Made by a program: the position numbers and the translations under genes
Assembly: GCA_050084985.1 (NCBI GenBank)
Contig: JBITNC010000001.1
Coordinates: forward strand, 186,496,001 to 186,560,000
Length of the DNA stretch: 64,000 nt
Direction of reading: 5' to 3'
Source: Nageia nagi
Taxonomy: Eukaryota; Pinophyta
Notes under the pieces: generated by a model
What the model saw: only the letters and a program-made list of their open reading frames with translations
Database searches by the model: none
Told to the model about the DNA's origin: nothing
Shown: positions 1-13,100 of the stretch, piece by piece
How positions within the stretch are numbered: position 1 is the stretch's first letter
How the letters are laid out: each line of letters begins with the position of its first letter

Positions 1-129
1 TTATAAAATTAATATTGAATGCAATTTAATGCATTTACCATTTTGATACATCACTTGGGTTGTTTGGTTATCTTTGATAGGGGATTCTTAAATTTACCAA
101 GTTGGCTACTATGAGGATATATAGGCCTA

Positions 130-2192
130 ACACCATCATCTTCATTTTTTATGTATCATCAATCTAAATTACATTTTGATCTATAAAGTCCTGTATCATA
201 TTTCTTAAATCCTTATAATTTTTGGTTAATTATCTAGAGATCTATGGTAATTACAAAATTTTTCAAGCCTATAATTTTCAAGAACACCATTTGGGAAATT
301 ATATTTAACAATTAGTGAGAGTTTTATCAGACCTTTATCTACTAATGCATTTAGAATTTTATCAACACTTTCTATTATTTTTTCATAGTTTCTTTTATTC
401 TCAAAGGATTTTTTACATGTGCTTACCACAACTACCACTTATTTTTGCACATGTGAGATTGGACTATTATCTGGAGATCATTATTTTTTGATGTCTTATA
501 ATTATGAAAAATACAATATTCTTAATGAAATAATTTCTCAATCATTTTACCTAAATACATATCATCATGATCATGTACTTCTAACTTAAATACAGGTAAT
601 AAATCATGTACAAAAGTATCCTTTAAATCTTGCTCACTAGAAGTCAATTTATTAGCAATCTTTTTCCACATTTTTATAAAATCAATCAAATATTATCCTT
701 GTAATTTCTTAACATTACATAAATATTTAAATTCTATTTTATACTAAATATTATATCTAAAATTAGAAATGAATTGCAAAATAAAATCTTCAAATTTGTC
801 AATACTTTTTTCAGGAAGGGAAAAATACCATTTCAAGGCCTCATCTTTTAAAATACTAAAAAATAATTTTGCAAGCATATCTTGATCATGTAAAAATTCA
901 ATAACTTCTTCCTAAAACTTCCTAACATGCATTTTGGGATTTTAAAAACCATTAAACTTTGTAAACTTCATGCTTTTTTCACTAATGTAAACTCATGAGA
1001 TAATTTTATCACTCATAGGATATTTTAAGAAAAATAAAACATCTTCATCATCATTACTATAAGTTACTTTTTCCAATTTGATTATTTTTGCCTCTGATTG
1101 ATTTTGAATGTTTGTTAGGGGTATAAGAACCTTTTGGGATGGTGGATGGGGTTGAGATGGGTTTATAGGTTTAAATGATTATTGGGAATCAATATTGGTA
1201 GCTTTTCTCAATTTGGCCTCTTTTATCTTTAAGAATGATCCAATTCTATTGGTTCTTTATTCTTTTATCTCATTTGGTAAGTGATATATGAAATGAAATT
1301 GTTGATCATTGCTGCCTTTTTAGAATTCATCTAACTCCTACATGCCTCCATTCGCATCTAAATTTTAATCTAATACTCTTCTCGCATTTAATTAGACTCT
1401 TTTTCATTAGCATTATTTATCAAAGCATTTAATTTGTTCATGCACATTTTCAACATTTAGAGATTCAATTTCCTTGCTCTTACCTTTATAATTCACACTT
1501 GAATTCTTGTGACTATTTGTATACTTATAAGTAGCATGTGCATTGTGAGAGCTAATATGAACACTATGGATGTCATCCTTTTTACTATTAAATTTCTTTC
1601 TTCTTTATGATCCTTCATTTTCATAATGAAATAATGAATTAGATAAAAGCAAGGTAATTGGTTCTAATTCTAATATTTCATGCTTTGTCAAAATATCAAT
1701 AATATTCTTAACATTATTTGTAACATAATATTCCATTTATTCAGTATGAGCCATGTGCAATTTAATTGACCTAATATTATCAAGAATTATATCAAGATCA
1801 TTAGTATATGATTCATTCATTGAAGTATTAGCTAAATTTTCTTCATTCACACTTTCAAAATCTCCATCAACAAAATCCATGTTAAATTTATTAGGAATTT
1901 GGCCAATTTTACTCATTCAGTAACTAGAATTTACAAATTCAAAATATTCTTCATCAATATCCATTTTATGATTTAGATGCGGTTCAAAGAGGTCAATAGG
2001 TATATCGATATTTACCCTAGTAATCCTACTAATTGTATCAAAATGAATCATTCCTCTACACATTTTATGTGGTTCTTCTACCATATATATTATCAAAATT
2101 AAAGTAGGAAAAACCCTAGTTTTATCTTTTTGATGTGTTACTATCCTAAAAACATATGACAAAGGTAAAAAAAGTAATGCAAATGGATTCAT
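130..2192 (-). pseudogene. Ty3/gypsy GAG relic (decayed)
   Basis: Reading leftwards from 2192, one long decayed frame continues to the window edge. It opens with a stretch ending in FEFVNSSY (1917-2192). A capsid-like (Retrotrans_gag) core follows at about 1000-540, with FLHDQDMLAKLFFSIL and then DEALKWYFSLPEKSI near 800-860. It ends at 226-438 with the plant gypsy GAG tail, ...DKGLIKL...KFCNYHRSLDN, the segment that precedes the zinc-knuckle/protease region in this group. Several stops and small shifts break it. The pol part would lie left of the window. GAG packages element RNA in virus-like particles. The family call is firm; the lineage is not. Confidence 0.75.
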
Positions 2193-2867
2193 AACTTCAC
2201 CTTAAACAATGATGCCATAGAAACCTAGGTGTATAAGAGTAGTTAGCTTCACCAAAATGTGGATATTAAATTGTGTAAATAATAAATATAAATACAAAAT
2301 AAGTCTACAAGGATAATACTAATTCAAATATGCAAATAAATAAATAAAAATATGCACCTAATAATGATATGATAATCCTTAGGATGTAGCAAGTAACTAT
2401 GGTGGATTAGATCGAATCAAGTGGGGGGTGTAAGAGCTCCATGACATAGATGTCCTAAAACTTATAATGTTAGATGATGCATTAAATATAGCATATAAAA
2501 AAAACTTAGAGAAAATAGATCTTATAATAGGTGGTGTTAAAATATATCATAAGTATGATGTATGGGAAAACCACCTATCAAAGAGATCCCATAAGAATAT
2601 CAACCTCCAACTCCTGTATTTATATCCTGCAAGGAAACAGAGACTGAAATCCAACTCATAGTAATAATATAATCATTATTGTATTCAAGATACTTCAAAA
2701 TATGAACCATGGTAAATAATAGAGAATTTAATATAACACATGATATTGCATTGTAATATCAACTTTATCTTGATATTTGTAGTATTTATTTTAACACTTT
2801 AAAAGATACATTAAATATGATTTAATAAATAAATAATAAATCATTTTATGATGTTTACAGTACTTAA
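2193..2867. other. AT-rich intergenic, no supported gene
   Basis: This stretch lies upstream of the minus-strand gypsy GAG, so it may hold that element's leader and 5' LTR, but no repeat partner, primer-binding site or LTR end was recognised. A 64-codon open frame at 2467-2661 has no family features and is not called. Confidence 0.4.
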
Positions 2868-2984
2868 AGGGTAATGGTTAGGGTCAGGGTTAGAGTTAGG
2901 GGTAAGGTATTAGGGTTTAGTGGTTAGGGATAATTTTTTGGGGTAAGGGTTAGAGATTAGGATTAAGGGTTAGACTTAGTTAAG
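2868..2984 (+). repeat. Degenerate telomere-like (TTAGGG/TTTAGGG) tract
   Basis: About 115 bases are dominated by variants of ggttaggg, gggttag and tagggtttag on the plus strand, all in one orientation. This resembles an eroded interstitial telomeric sequence. The plant unit TTTAGGG appears only once or twice intact; most units are one-base variants. Confidence 0.65.
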
Positions 2985-3639
2985 GATTTAATCTATAATT
3001 AATTATATACTTTAATTTAAATTTATTTATACTTTAAATTGTATGCTTCAAATTTTATATTTATTTTAGTAAACCAACCACCATCAAATAAAACCTCCAT
3101 AACCAAGCATCCTTAACCTCAATATTTTAGGGCTAACTAAGTATAATTTTTATATATGTTTAAATATGTGAAAATTTTGACTACTAAAAAAATGTAGAAA
3201 GAGTTGGGTATTATGTCTTCTTATCAAGGTGCAATTGCAATCTCCTCATGTCATACACCACCTTAAAATACTATACATGATAATATTTTTTATTTATAAT
3301 AATATATTTAAATAATATTTAAATATTTTTTGGTAATTTATCAATATGAGTAGGTTATTGATGTATAAAAATTTTAAGTTTTGATTATTTACTTATATTT
3401 AATTTATTATTATTTATGATAGAAGAGTACATTATGAGTGCCTCAACATGAGGATCAAGAACTATAAGATGTTGAGTATTAGGATAATGAGGATTAAGAA
3501 TTTAGTTATAGTTCTAATAAGGATAGTGATAGTAGTAGTGATGATGCTTGTGATTAGGATATCAATATTAAAATTCAGGGATAGTAGTGATGTTTAGCAC
3601 TTACATTTTTTATCTTTAATATAATTTTATGTTTAAAAT

Positions 3640-4210
3640 ATGTTTTTAATTTTACATTTAAAATACATTTCTAATTTTATGCCTTTAATATAATATCTCT
3701 AAATATGTCTCAAATAATAGCTCATAATTTCTCTAAATATATCTCAAATGTTGTCCCTTTATATTATTATATATTTTTACATGTCTCAAAATATATCTCA
3801 AACTATATCATTTCATTTCTCAAAATATATCTCAAATGGTATCTCTAAATATCACAAAATGTATCTCAAATTATATCTCAACTTGTTGCTTCCTGTCACA
3901 AAATATATCTTAAATGGTGTCACTTCTTTCTCTAATTTTATCTTAAATAGAGTTGCTTCCTATCTCAAATGGTATCACAATACTTATCTTCCTATATTAA
4001 ATTATGTTTCAAATGGTGTCATAATATATGTCTTCATATTATAAAATATGTCTCAAATTGTATCACAATACCTATCTTCTTATCTCAAAATATATCCCAA
4101 ATATTGTTGTGATACTTATCTTTCTATTGTAAAATATATCTCAAATGGTATTGTACTACCTATCTTCTTATTGCTACTTATGTAGTAATACTTATCTTCC
4201 TATCATTGTT
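3640..4210. repeat. AT-rich minisatellite, core atatctcaaatggtatc
   Basis: An irregular tandem array contains more than a dozen copies of a motif close to aaaatatatctcaaatggt, often followed by cacaatacttatcttccta. Spacing varies from about 20 to 60 bases. It creates a 98-codon open frame at 3748-4044 that is only a by-product of the repeat. Confidence 0.7.
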
Positions 4211-4880
4211 AATATTGACTTATGACATAGTTGATGTTACGAATCAAGTTGTAATTTATGGTAGGTATCATAACAATATGAACTGATGATAAAAAATCAT
4301 AAAAAGTTAAAATCATAATATATTGGATCTACTATAGTTCTTATTGTAAATCATCATAAATCTACTAGTACAAGTAGACCACCTCCCATGCTAGTAGATA
4401 GATCTTCCTCACTTAACAATTACCTTTCCAAAGATAGGTGAAATGATTTTCTCTATTGCAAAGATAAGATTGGATGGAAGCTAAAAGAAACCAATCCAAA
4501 ATATGGTAAGGGATATTAAAATACATTTTAATTGGAAGTGATTCACAAGGAGGAAAAGTATGGTTAAGAAAAAGTCATTTAATTTTCCCATAGATTAGAG
4601 GTGTCTTAATCTCTACAAAGGACATTTTCCCAATTATAATAAATAAAGAAGAAGGATAGAGGATTCCCTAAATAAGGTCATGAGAACTCTTGAAGAAGAC
4701 TTGAGCACTCCATATCCCATTTATGAGGGTTAAAAAATAAGGGTTGTTAATAAGGGTTGTGATCAATTGTATCTAGGCTTTATTAAAACCAAGTTTTTCT
4801 ATCATTTACAAGAGAAAGTTTAGTTAATCATCTCAAATTCTTTCATCATATCAATTTTTAATATAAATACTTTTTTGTTT
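4211..4880. other. Intergenic, no gene seen
   Basis: This AT-rich sequence lies between the minisatellite and the LINE reverse-transcriptase relic. Part of it could be the 3' end of that minus-strand LINE, but no zinc-finger segment or poly(A) end was recognised. Confidence 0.3.
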
Positions 4881-5773
4881 TAACTTGAGGATCAAATGAT
4901 TAATTTATGGATGAGAATGGGTCAATATATAAGTTGTCTCCCTTTAACAAAAGCTTGATATTCCTCTAATATTATATCTAGGATAACAAGCTTGAGTATA
5001 TTGTCTACAATATTAGAAACAATTTTGTTTATATTATTATTAAAGTAAATAGGATGGAAATCATCAATAGCATGATCATCGTTAAATTTAGGTATCGAAA
5101 GAATGAAATTTGTGATTTAGACTACTCAATACCACTTTATAACGGAAAGCCTCTTTCACTACACCTATGATTTCATCCTTTAGAAGACACCAAAAATATT
5201 CATAAAATCATGAGGGGAATCCTTCAAGGTTAGGTACACCAAATATTTCCATTTGCTAAGTCACCAAGTGTACCTCTTGCTCCATAATAGGATTAGTAAG
5301 AATCATATTTTTGGAGGAGGAACAAATATGGGTATAGTAAGTTGAATATTTTATCTTATACCTCATTTCTATTGATAATCTCTTCAATGAGAAGTTTTTG
5401 TAGAAAGATATGATGTGGTTTTCAAAGTGAGGGCTTATCCATCCACCTTTAGTTAGCCTTGTTATTAATTTGATTTCCCTATGGGATATGGTAGTGTCAT
5501 GAAAAAAATCTTGTTGTGGTCCCCTTCAAATTTTGCTATTAAATTATGAATTTTTTCCTCTAAAATATTTCATTTTGGAGGGTTTGGAACTAAGACTTGT
5601 TTAGATTTTTTTGAGTAAATTATTTTTCTAATCAAGGAGTAGTATATCCTTATCATATTATATACTTTTCTCCACAAATATCAATTCATATTCAATTATG
5701 TTCAATTCTTATCAATATTACCAAAGTAATTCTTGATCCATATTTTAATTTTTGCTTCAATTTGTACAATTTG

Positions 5774-5830
5774 GTATATATATATATATATTTGTTGTGT
5801 GTGTGTGTGTGTATGTATTTTTTTTTTTTT
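5774..5830. repeat. Compound microsatellite (TA)n-(TG)n-T tract
   Basis: A run of TA is followed by about nine TG units and then a T run. It lies inside the LINE relic and is absent from the matching copy near 30.4 kb, which ends just before this point. Confidence 0.85.
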
Positions 5831-7072
5831 ACTTTTCACTCTTCCATAAAGTCTTTAAAAGTTTGCATGTTGTAGCCACATGCATTCAAGCATGAAGGAA
5901 GAGCCTTCTTTAAGTTGTGTATTTCAAATATAGTCAAGATAGGAAGGTGATCTTAACCTCCTAATGGTAAAATATTGATTGCATAAGAAACTCTTGTGAT
6001 AACCAATGTAAATTGAATAATATTTTCTCCATTTTTTAATGAATTTTAATTATTTAGAATGTTTATTTGACCAAGAGATCTCTATCTGTGAAGAAGGCTC
6101 AAAGAGCATATTAGAATAAATGAAGCTAGTTTAAATGCTTTTCTTATTTTTTAGCCTAAAGTTACCATGTTATGATTTTATGATATTTTTAACGGTATTG
6201 AATTCTCCACCTATTATGCTATAAAGTTCCTTGTCATATTTTAAACTAGGCTAAGATCTAGTTCCAACACTTAATTTTCTTATTTGAATCTTAGGGGCAT
6301 AAATGTTAATGAGTTGAAAGTAAGAATTGAATTATCAAGATACCTAATTTTGATAGCTATCCATGATTATTATTAAAATTAAAATTACATTCAATTTTAA
6401 AAATATTCCATAAAATAGAATATCCTCCTAAACTTTCCTTCGCATTATGATCTATTACATAGACATGTGATCAACATTTCTTTCTAAAGCTAGTTACTTC
6501 ATAGATAGACAATTAGTTTCTTGAATAATATGAATGGTAGGAGTTTCTTTGTGGATAAAAAATATTACATTATTATTTTTTTAGGATAATATAGGCCTCA
6601 TGTATTCTATGAAGATATAATCATTAGCCTTTTTTAGCCTTTTTAATATCCATTAGTTACTTTAACTGGTACTAAGTTCCATCTTCAATGCATTCTCTAG
6701 AAACTTGTTGTAATTTATCTTTCTTTAGTTGAAAGCATCTCTTTTTTTATCTTTAGATACATATAATATGTTAAATTAGTTTAGGTTTTTCTTATTGTTT
6801 TCCCTTTCAAAGATTGCTTATGATCCAATGGTGAAGTAGTTCTCTCTTTGTTATGAGTGTCCATATTATTTGATCATTCTTGAGTAAGGTTGTCTAATAT
6901 AATAGTATCCATACCTTGAAGAGAAATTTTTCCTTCTAAAGGATCTACCATTAAAAGGTTCTACCAATAGCAAGGATTATTTTCTAAAGAATGGATTCTT
7001 AATTCATTCATAAGTTATTATTGTAGACTTAAAATTAGACTTAAGCAATGTGAAATTGACCAATGATAGTAT

Positions 7073-7142
7073 GATACTATCATGTTATGGAAATAATTTT
7101 GTATTATACTATCATGTTATAGAAATAATTTTTGTATTTATG
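7073..7142. repeat. 35-bp direct duplication
   Basis: Two adjacent near-identical units carry actatcatgttatggaaat and its one-base variant. It is a local duplication inside the LINE ORF1/endonuclease spacer. Confidence 0.7.
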
Positions 7143-8224
7143 ATACTTTGGGGATGGTTATTATTTGCGACTCTATCTCTAGGTTGTTATATGGGATTAC
7201 AAGGATGGCTTTTGTATTTGGGTTACTAGAAACCTTCCTTTAGGTATTGAGGTGTGGGGAGTATTTTGTATAGCATGTAGAAAATAATTAGTTAAATTGC
7301 CATATTCATATGCATACCCTACATTTGAATGGGATACTTTTTTAATCAATTAGTTTTCTTTCTCCATACCTCATAATGAAGGCTTTTTTAGCATACTAAC
7401 AAGAATGAGGAATTATAGGTCAATTTGCATAGATATAAGGGTATCTATAATGGATTTGCACTCAAAATTATGATCAAACATGAAATGTAGATCCTAATTG
7501 AGTTATCAATTGGGTATATAATCTCTTCATCCCATAGTCTAAATGATAGGCTTGGTAATTTGAGCTAGAATTAGTGGTTTTGTGGGATTTTCCTAGATAA
7601 ATTAAAATAAAAATGCCAAGGTTTTATCAATAACCTTGATTTTCCAAAAAACTATGGGCATTCCTAAAAATATATCTTTCTCCTTCTTCATGGTAAAAAA
7701 AAAAATAAAGAAAATAACCATTAAAGTAATGGATAATAGTGACCTCACCTTTTCGGTCCAAGAATAGGCAACCCAATTTGCAATGGTGATTTAGTGGAGT
7801 CATGTTACTTGGATTTACATATATGAGCTTTAATTTACATGGATTTCCAAATTATTATGCATTTTATAGATCCTAATATCTACCCAAGGCATGTCGATTA
7901 TGGCTATCAAAATAACCATTTTTATTTTTATTTGTATCCTTAATTTATAGTTGCATACATTGAAAGAATATTTTGGAAGAGAATATATGTTGATTAACTA
8001 GGTCTTTATTTTGTATAACATCTTGAAATGAGGGTTTCCCTTATATATTTGTGCCATATTTAGCTTGTGGTCCTTATTAAACTTCAAAACTTGCTATAGG
8101 TATATGTGTTGATAAAAGGGGGCCTGAGAGGTCCCTTAAACCTATTTTCATGGTTCTAGGGTTGACTTCCTACTTGACAAGTTTTGTGTAGCAATTTTTC
8201 ACAATATACTATTATCGTGAATGT

Positions 8225-9294
8225 GGGTAAGTGCAAGAAGATGGTTCCATTTGAATTGGACATTTCATACTTTAAAAAAGAGCATCCTAAAATGAAATTT
8301 TGATCTTTAAAAATTGAAATTTTATTTTTGGCTTGGGTCCTTGAACCAAAAATGAAATTTTAGTTTTTAAATACCAAACTTTCATTATTTTTTAATGTTA
8401 AAATGAAATGAAATTTTATTCATTTTAACATTAAATAATAACAAATTTTCTTTTAAAAAAAAAATTTGTTATGTGAATTTATGTGGAAATTTAGGCTTGG
8501 GAAAGGTTTGTGGGTTAAGTCTTAGCCTTGGACCTACAACTTCTTGTTCATGAAAATGGGAGTTACAAATCATGACTTTTATGGATGTTTGATCAAGTTT
8601 TTTGAGGAATTTTTTCATAAAATTAAAACCATTTTAAGATCAAAGAGTGTAGATTATATATATATATATAAATTTTGATTACTTTTTATTTTTTAAATTA
8701 ATTTTCAATGAAACTAGTCCTTAAACTTGAAAAATTAGGTTCTATTCCTTTAATAATAACTTCTTTGAGGAATTATGAAAAAAAAATATATATGAACAAT
8801 CTATAGAAAATTATCTATTAAAATAAAAATTAAAAAAAGGATAAGTTTAGGTCAAATTATGCATGATGTAGATTGATACTTTTAGAAACAATAATTAGGG
8901 CTAGTAAAAAATTAATAAAAAAATATTCTTGAAAAAATATCTTGCATAATATTCAATATTTAGGTATCTTTTCCCAAAATGATTTTAAAAAATATTATAT
9001 TTTAGGTCAAATATGCTTTCTGTAAAAGATCATGGTATGGTCATAAAATAGTACATTATAAATAATGGCTTTTAAAAGTGTCTATCATAAATAAATTTTT
9101 ATCAACTACATACTAGAATAAATTAGATATTTGAAAACTACACTCAAGAACTACATTTTCATCATAGTGACATTTTTCAATATTCAATCTCTAAGGACTT
9201 AAAAATTTGAGATCAATTATGACCAAACATGAAAACCAAGGAAAACATGTCTACTATTTCACCATTTTGTGGACCCATCTTCTTCCACATACCC
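8225..9294. mobile_element. Non-autonomous TIR element, copy T2
   Basis: The ends are inverted repeats of about 25 bp: gggtaagtgcaagaag on the left and the complement of gggtatgtggaagaag on the right. They match the ends of T1 (41307-42296), and the interior matches T1 along most of its length. No transposase frame is present. The element splits the LINE 5' end from the unknown ORF; at the mirror site near 28.13 kb these two are adjacent with no element, so T2 is an insertion. The target duplication is short and not resolved. Confidence 0.75.
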
Positions 9295-9299
9295 ATGGC

Positions 9300-10060
9300 T
9301 TTTTCCCAAAATAAAAGAACTTTCAATATCATGTATGGTCCCTTATTGAAATCCTAATACTAAAACCCTTTCACTGTGAATTTGATATTATTGATAAAAT
9401 TTTTAGGTCAAAATTTGTTAAAGTAGGTCATTTACTCATCATGATGCACATTCTAATAAAAAAAGGATGGTATAAATAATTTATTTTTAGGGTGTAAGTT
9501 TATTCTGATAGAAAATTGAATGGTAATATGGATTGTATCTTTTTAGAGATAATTTAGAAACTATAATAGAGGAACTACAAATTTTTGCACATCTATTGGT
9601 GAGGAAGATAAAAATTTGATGATGGTTACATGATTTGATGTGGAAGGACATTAAGAAATAAAAATCTTCTAGAGGAGCTATAATGTTGATGTATTTTATG
9701 CAGGAAGCAAGGTACATATATATAAAGCATAATGAACTTCATGTGTTCCATGTTGATCTTTTTTGTAAATCCCTACATTATGGTGTGATGGTAAGGATGG
9801 AAAACCTTAAATGATATTTTCTATAATGGAAGTTTGAGGTTCACATTTTTAGCATGGATAGTACCCTTCCTTTATTCAACATAGAATATTGAAGCACATC
9901 AAAATAGTGGATTCTTCATAGGGATATTCTTTATAATAATAAAGTAAGAAGTTAATTCTTTTGTTTAGAAGGTATTTTAAGGCTTTTTAACTCCATATTT
10001 TGCTTTGTTCTAAGAGGCATCATACAATGGTAGATGGGCATGGGAAGAAACATGTGTGTC
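9300..10060 (+). pseudogene. Decayed ORF of unknown family (left copy)
   Basis: This matches 27350-28130 in inverse orientation. Several frames must be joined to read it; short legible pieces include MLMYFMQEAR and FHVDLFCKSLHYGVMVRM. No domain was recognised. It stands head-to-head with the minus-strand LINE, with T2 inserted between them. It could be the first part of another retroelement or a captured gene fragment. Confidence 0.4.
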
Positions 10061-10169
10061 CCTAATTTTTTAAAAAAAAAATAAAATTAAAATATTAAAT
10101 ATATTTTAAAATTTTGATTAACATTAAAGTTGTCAAATAAAAATATAATTGATAAATTTTATGTTTTCA

Positions 10170-13100
10170 AATCTGGTACATTATGAAAAAAGGTTAAGAT
10201 TTTCTAATCCAAATTCTTTTTTTACCAATCTTGACTTTCTTGAGTCCTATGGTATATGTGGTTAAATTTAGGGTGGCCTTGGAAGAATTTTGAAAAGGCT
10301 TGATAGAGAATATCTTTCTAACTTCACGAATTTTTCTTTTCCTCAAAGAGTACTATTACTCTTTTGTTTGAATCCATTCTTGGCATGATTGCTTCAGACC
10401 ATGCCATTCATGTTTGATATTTCTTTGGATAAAGTTAGAAGATATTTTAAATCTCAATTCTACTTTAATACTTCTTTTCTCTAACACAATCCATGATTAA
10501 CCATATTTGTAGAGTCTAGAAAATCATTCCATACCCCAAGGGAACCTTGCTTAGATTGATTGGTGGAATAGTATGATTGTTAAGACCTCTGCCTACTTAG
10601 AAATCTAGTAAAAAAGTTGTAAAGTGTAGGAACACTCCCTTTTTTCCCTTCAGAATGATTTTCTCAACATTTGCTTAGGTTGGATGCTAATCCTTTTAGT
10701 GAAAATCTAAGAATCAAGCAACTCAAGTAAGCAAGAGCAAAAGATGGTAGAATTGTATGAATGCAAGGGTGCTTAGATTAAGCCCTAATTACATTAGCTA
10801 AAATTTGGGGACATAGTCTCTAAAGAATTTTCCAAAGGCTTAGACACCTAGGAAAGCATGTAATTTAAAGCTATCATGGATAAGGGAATCAGACATACTA
10901 AGTTGTGTTCCATTTCCCAAGTTTTTGTTCATCATTATAAATAAGTTTTTTATGTTCAAACTTTATCATAAGATAGGAAACAAGTCCTTTAGATGTGCTA
11001 TGACTATTTTCTTATCAAAATCTCCACTATTCAAAGAAAATGAGTGTGAAAATATTTTAATAGTTGATGATCAGCACATGCTCTTTCCCTTATGGCCAAT
11101 GAAAAGGTTCCAAGATTGAATGGTTTTTGTTGTGAATTTTATAAAACTTATGGGGACTTAGTTTTTACTTTAAGGCTTTTTAGGAACAACCATTAATAGA
11201 GGGAATATCAAGTTTATTCCCAAGCTAGGAGATTGAGAGATTATTACCAATTAGAGGTTGATAACTTTGCATAATGTTAGTTACAAAATTATTACCAAGT
11301 CCTTAGCTATAAAAATTTAACTTTTGTTACTAATGATTGTTTTGCCTAAATAAATTGGGTATATTAAAGGTATATATATTTTAGATAATGTGCTTTTTTT
11401 TTGGGTGGCATAGGCTATAGAGTTTCTAACCAACATGCTTTGTTTATCAAGATAGACTTTGAATAAAACCTATGATAGGATTAAATGGATCTTCATTATT
11501 TCTTGCTTTGAGCCTTAGGTTTTGGTGACAAGGTTTTTCATATTTCAAATTTTTTTCAATATGCCTTTGCTATATTGACTCTTAATAATGCTCATTCTAA
11601 ACTTGTTGGGCTATTTCATTATGTAGGTAAGGTTGCTCCATTTCTCCCTACATGTATGTTCTTACAATAGAGGACTTTGCTATTTTTAGACAGAAAGATT
11701 TAGCTAGAATTATTCATGGGATTAGGATTCCAACTTCTCAAAGTTAGCTTGTTAATGGACATTTTGTTGATGACTTTTTCTCACCTTGAGAGAAGATGAG
11801 GAAACTGTCAAGTCCTCTTTGCTTTTCTTAGATGCTTTTTTGTAAAGCCTCAAGTTCTAGTATTCAATGGAAAAAACTTCTTGCTACAAATAGTTTCTTA
11901 TGCCTATGCCTTCTAGCTCACAAATTCCATTGGGATTTATATTTATCCTAGTGAAGTTTTCAAATTTCTTAGCATCCCTTTTTCTTTTCAATGATCCCCA
12001 CTCAATTATGGAATTTATTATTCAAAAGGTTGAAAAGAAATTAGACTATTAGATGACTAAGAAATTATCCCTAGTTGGTAAATTTTAGATTTTCTCTAAG
12101 GTTTTAAATTTAACCCATGTTATTACTCTTCTATTGGGTTCTTTCTATGAATTGTTATAAGAAGCTCAAAAAATATTTATAAGATTTCCTTTGGTCTCCA
12201 TTTTAGATCACAAAGGCTTTCATTGAGTTGCCTAGGATATTTATTTCTTACCTCAAGCTTCTAGGGTATGGACCTCTTGGAATACCATAGACAAGGAACT
12301 TCTCTTTGTGCTAAGTGGATTATTTTTTCTATTGAAGGTATGAAATCTTAAAAAATTTTATAAGGCATTTCACTCCGACTAGTTTCCATGTCAATAGAAA
12401 AGCTTAGCATGTTATGAATTTTCATTCCCTTTTGTGGCTTCCATTTATATCAAAATTTTAGTTCTTTTGTTGTCAAAAGTATTTGAAAAGCTTGTAATAG
12501 TTAATCCCTTGGTTGAAATGGAAGGGAATTAATTCAAGCCATGGATTCTCCATTAATTCCATGAATGTATGGTGGTCTCCACTATCTCCATTCAAGTTGT
12601 GCCTTTGGCTAAAGTTCAGTGGATTCACATGCTAAAGTTCTTTGAACATGGTATCTCCAAGGTTTCAATTTTTTTTCTCATAAAAGAACAATGATTGGAT
12701 CCTATGCTTAGAGTTCAAAAGCTTTTTTTAAGCTTAACCTTGATGACAAAGAAACTTATGATGCTAGCCTTTGTCCCTTTAGACCAAAATTGGAAAGTTT
12801 CATACAAAGAGAATGGTAGAAAGATTTGTCTTGGGTTAAAGACATCCATTTTAAAAATTATAAACCTAGGCTTGGATATGATTGGACTTTCCTTATAATT
12901 CCATGGGTTTCCCATTTTAATCATAACTAGGACTTAGTTTCTTCTATCATTATGGAAAGCTAGGTTTCTTTCTATTTGGTCACTGTGAAAGCTAGTTTCT
13001 TTCTATTTGGAAGTCATATATTGAACCCAAATAAGCTTTTTTTTCCTATAATGTTCTTCATCAAGGTCTTTCCTTAGGTAAATGGCTCACTTATATTGGG

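Larger units (their letters stand above)
4890..8215 (-). pseudogene. L1-type LINE relic: ORF1 (DUF4283-like), endonuclease, RT
   Basis: Reading leftwards from about 8.2 kb: a DUF4283-like ORF1 segment at about 7.8-7.3 kb; an APE-type endonuclease at about 6.65-5.95 kb with GGYSILWN, QLINIYAP and a GGEFNT motif (GGDFN in active elements); then the start of reverse transcriptase at about 5.35-4.9 kb with IPKFNDDHAIDDF and IYKIVSNIVDN-like text. Stops and shifts are many. The stretch 5.86-8.2 kb matches 28.13-30.385 kb in inverse orientation, so it belongs to the inverted duplication. LINEs copy themselves by target-primed reverse transcription; this one cannot be active. Confidence 0.75.

Noticed and set aside
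3748-4044. 98-codon frame with repetitive tyrosine/serine text
   Set aside because: It is a by-product of the minisatellite.
12715-12924. 69-codon minus-strand frame
   Set aside because: It lies antisense to the LINE and mirrors the plus-strand LINE text.
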